A DNA stretch of 6,216 bases from a bacterium (lineage in GTDB: Bacteria > Bacillota_I > Bacilli_A > RFN20 > CAG-826): the NCBI GenBank assembly GCA_004561785.1, contig SFUB01000072.1:1-6216 (forward strand). Direction: 5' to 3'. Below, in pieces: positions 6,070 to 6,216 of this stretch (the first letter of the stretch is position 1; each line of letters opens with the position of its first letter). Both the position numbers and the translations under genes were made by a program. Under the pieces are notes generated by a model that was not told the DNA's origin, did no database searches, and saw only the letters and a program-made list of their open reading frames with translations.

Positions 6070-6108
6070 GACGCCAAGAGCCTAATTGAGAAGTCAAAGG
6101 TTGGCGTC
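6065..6108 (-). repeat. Two overlapping 8-bp inverted repeats around the ligase-like gene's SD
   Basis: CCTTTGAC (6065-6072) is the perfect reverse complement of GTCAAAGG (6093-6100), and GACGCCAA (6070-6077) is the perfect reverse complement of TTGGCGTC (6101-6108). The two left arms share bases 6070-6072, so the full hairpins exclude each other. In the minus-strand mRNA the first hairpin pairs the SD with the last codons and stop of the upstream gene (TGA 6094-6096); the second leaves the SD just outside the stem. A regulatory or translational-coupling role is inferred. Confidence 0.5.
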
Positions 6109-6216
6109 GACGAGGCGATAGATTTTATCTTTGGAATCGTAAATGATTTCGTATTCCGGGTGCTTTTCCTGCAAGAAAGACCTCAGATCGGAGATATAGC
6201 GTTCAAAGGTCGGATT
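6094..6216 (-). CDS. Partial CDS, C-terminus of a possible winged-helix DNA-binding protein
   Basis: An open frame enters from the right edge and gives the last 40 residues of a protein, ending at TGA 6094-6096. The pattern TFERYISDLRSFLQE (3-17 of the visible part) followed by YEIIYDSKDKIYRLVD (22-37) recalls the recognition helix and beta-hairpin wing of helix-turn-helix regulators such as those in which RT.xRDIxDLR is followed by I.YD...YRL. That match is from memory of patterns and only the end is visible. Its stop lies 36 bases before the ligase-like GTG on the same strand, and its final codons take part in both inverted repeats there. Coding is well supported by the frame's charge pattern and its fit to the next gene; function is uncertain. 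Confidence 0.6.
   Translation of the reverse strand, partial: NPTFERYISDLRSFLQEKHPEYEIIYDSKDKIYRLVDANL

Noticed and set aside
6065..6108. H-type pseudoknot formed by both inverted repeats at once
   Set aside because: The arms are in pseudoknot order, but the two stems share three bases and the crossing loops would be of zero length, so full simultaneous pairing is not sterically reasonable; alternative hairpins fit better.

Overview
The window is bacterial and gene-dense. It suggests an uncultured, Gram-positive-like (Bacillota-type) organism of intermediate GC, but this rests only on the general look of the DeoR regulator, the short phosphoglycerate mutase and the Shine-Dalgarno (SD) sequences, so the taxonomic guess is weak. 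All seven stop codons seen are TGA and tryptophan is TGG, so the standard bacterial code applies.

Layout. A DeoR/GlpR-family sugar-responsive repressor lies on the + strand (157-924). It converges on a minus-strand block across a strong hairpin terminator (958-984). The minus block, read from right to left, contains: the 3' end of an unidentified gene that may be a winged-helix DNA-binding protein (6094-6216); a very large polytopic O-antigen ligase/polymerase-like membrane protein with a GTG start (4099-6057); a small single-pass membrane protein of unknown function (3491-4042); a 5'-methylthioadenosine/S-adenosylhomocysteine nucleosidase-like enzyme (2744-3436); an NAD(P)-dependent GDP-sugar reductase/epimerase of the GDP-6-deoxymannose reductase type, overlapping the previous gene by ATGA (1782-2747); and 2,3-bisphosphoglycerate-dependent phosphoglycerate mutase (999-1706), which has its own apparent -10 box.

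How the genes may work together. The ligase-like protein and the nucleotide-sugar enzyme point to making or attaching a cell-surface polysaccharide. The small membrane protein between them may belong to that process, by position only. The nucleosidase (methyl-group and quorum-signal metabolism) and the glycolytic mutase are probably housekeeping genes carried along on the same strand. The DeoR regulator is not obviously linked to them.

The most unusual structure is at 6065-6108. Two perfect 8-bp inverted repeats overlap there, so only one hairpin can form at a time. Either would occlude all or part of the area just ahead of the ligase GTG start, and one directly pairs its SD with the last codons and stop of the upstream gene. 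No mobile element, CRISPR array, tRNA or rRNA was seen, and no gap over 300 bases lacks a gene.
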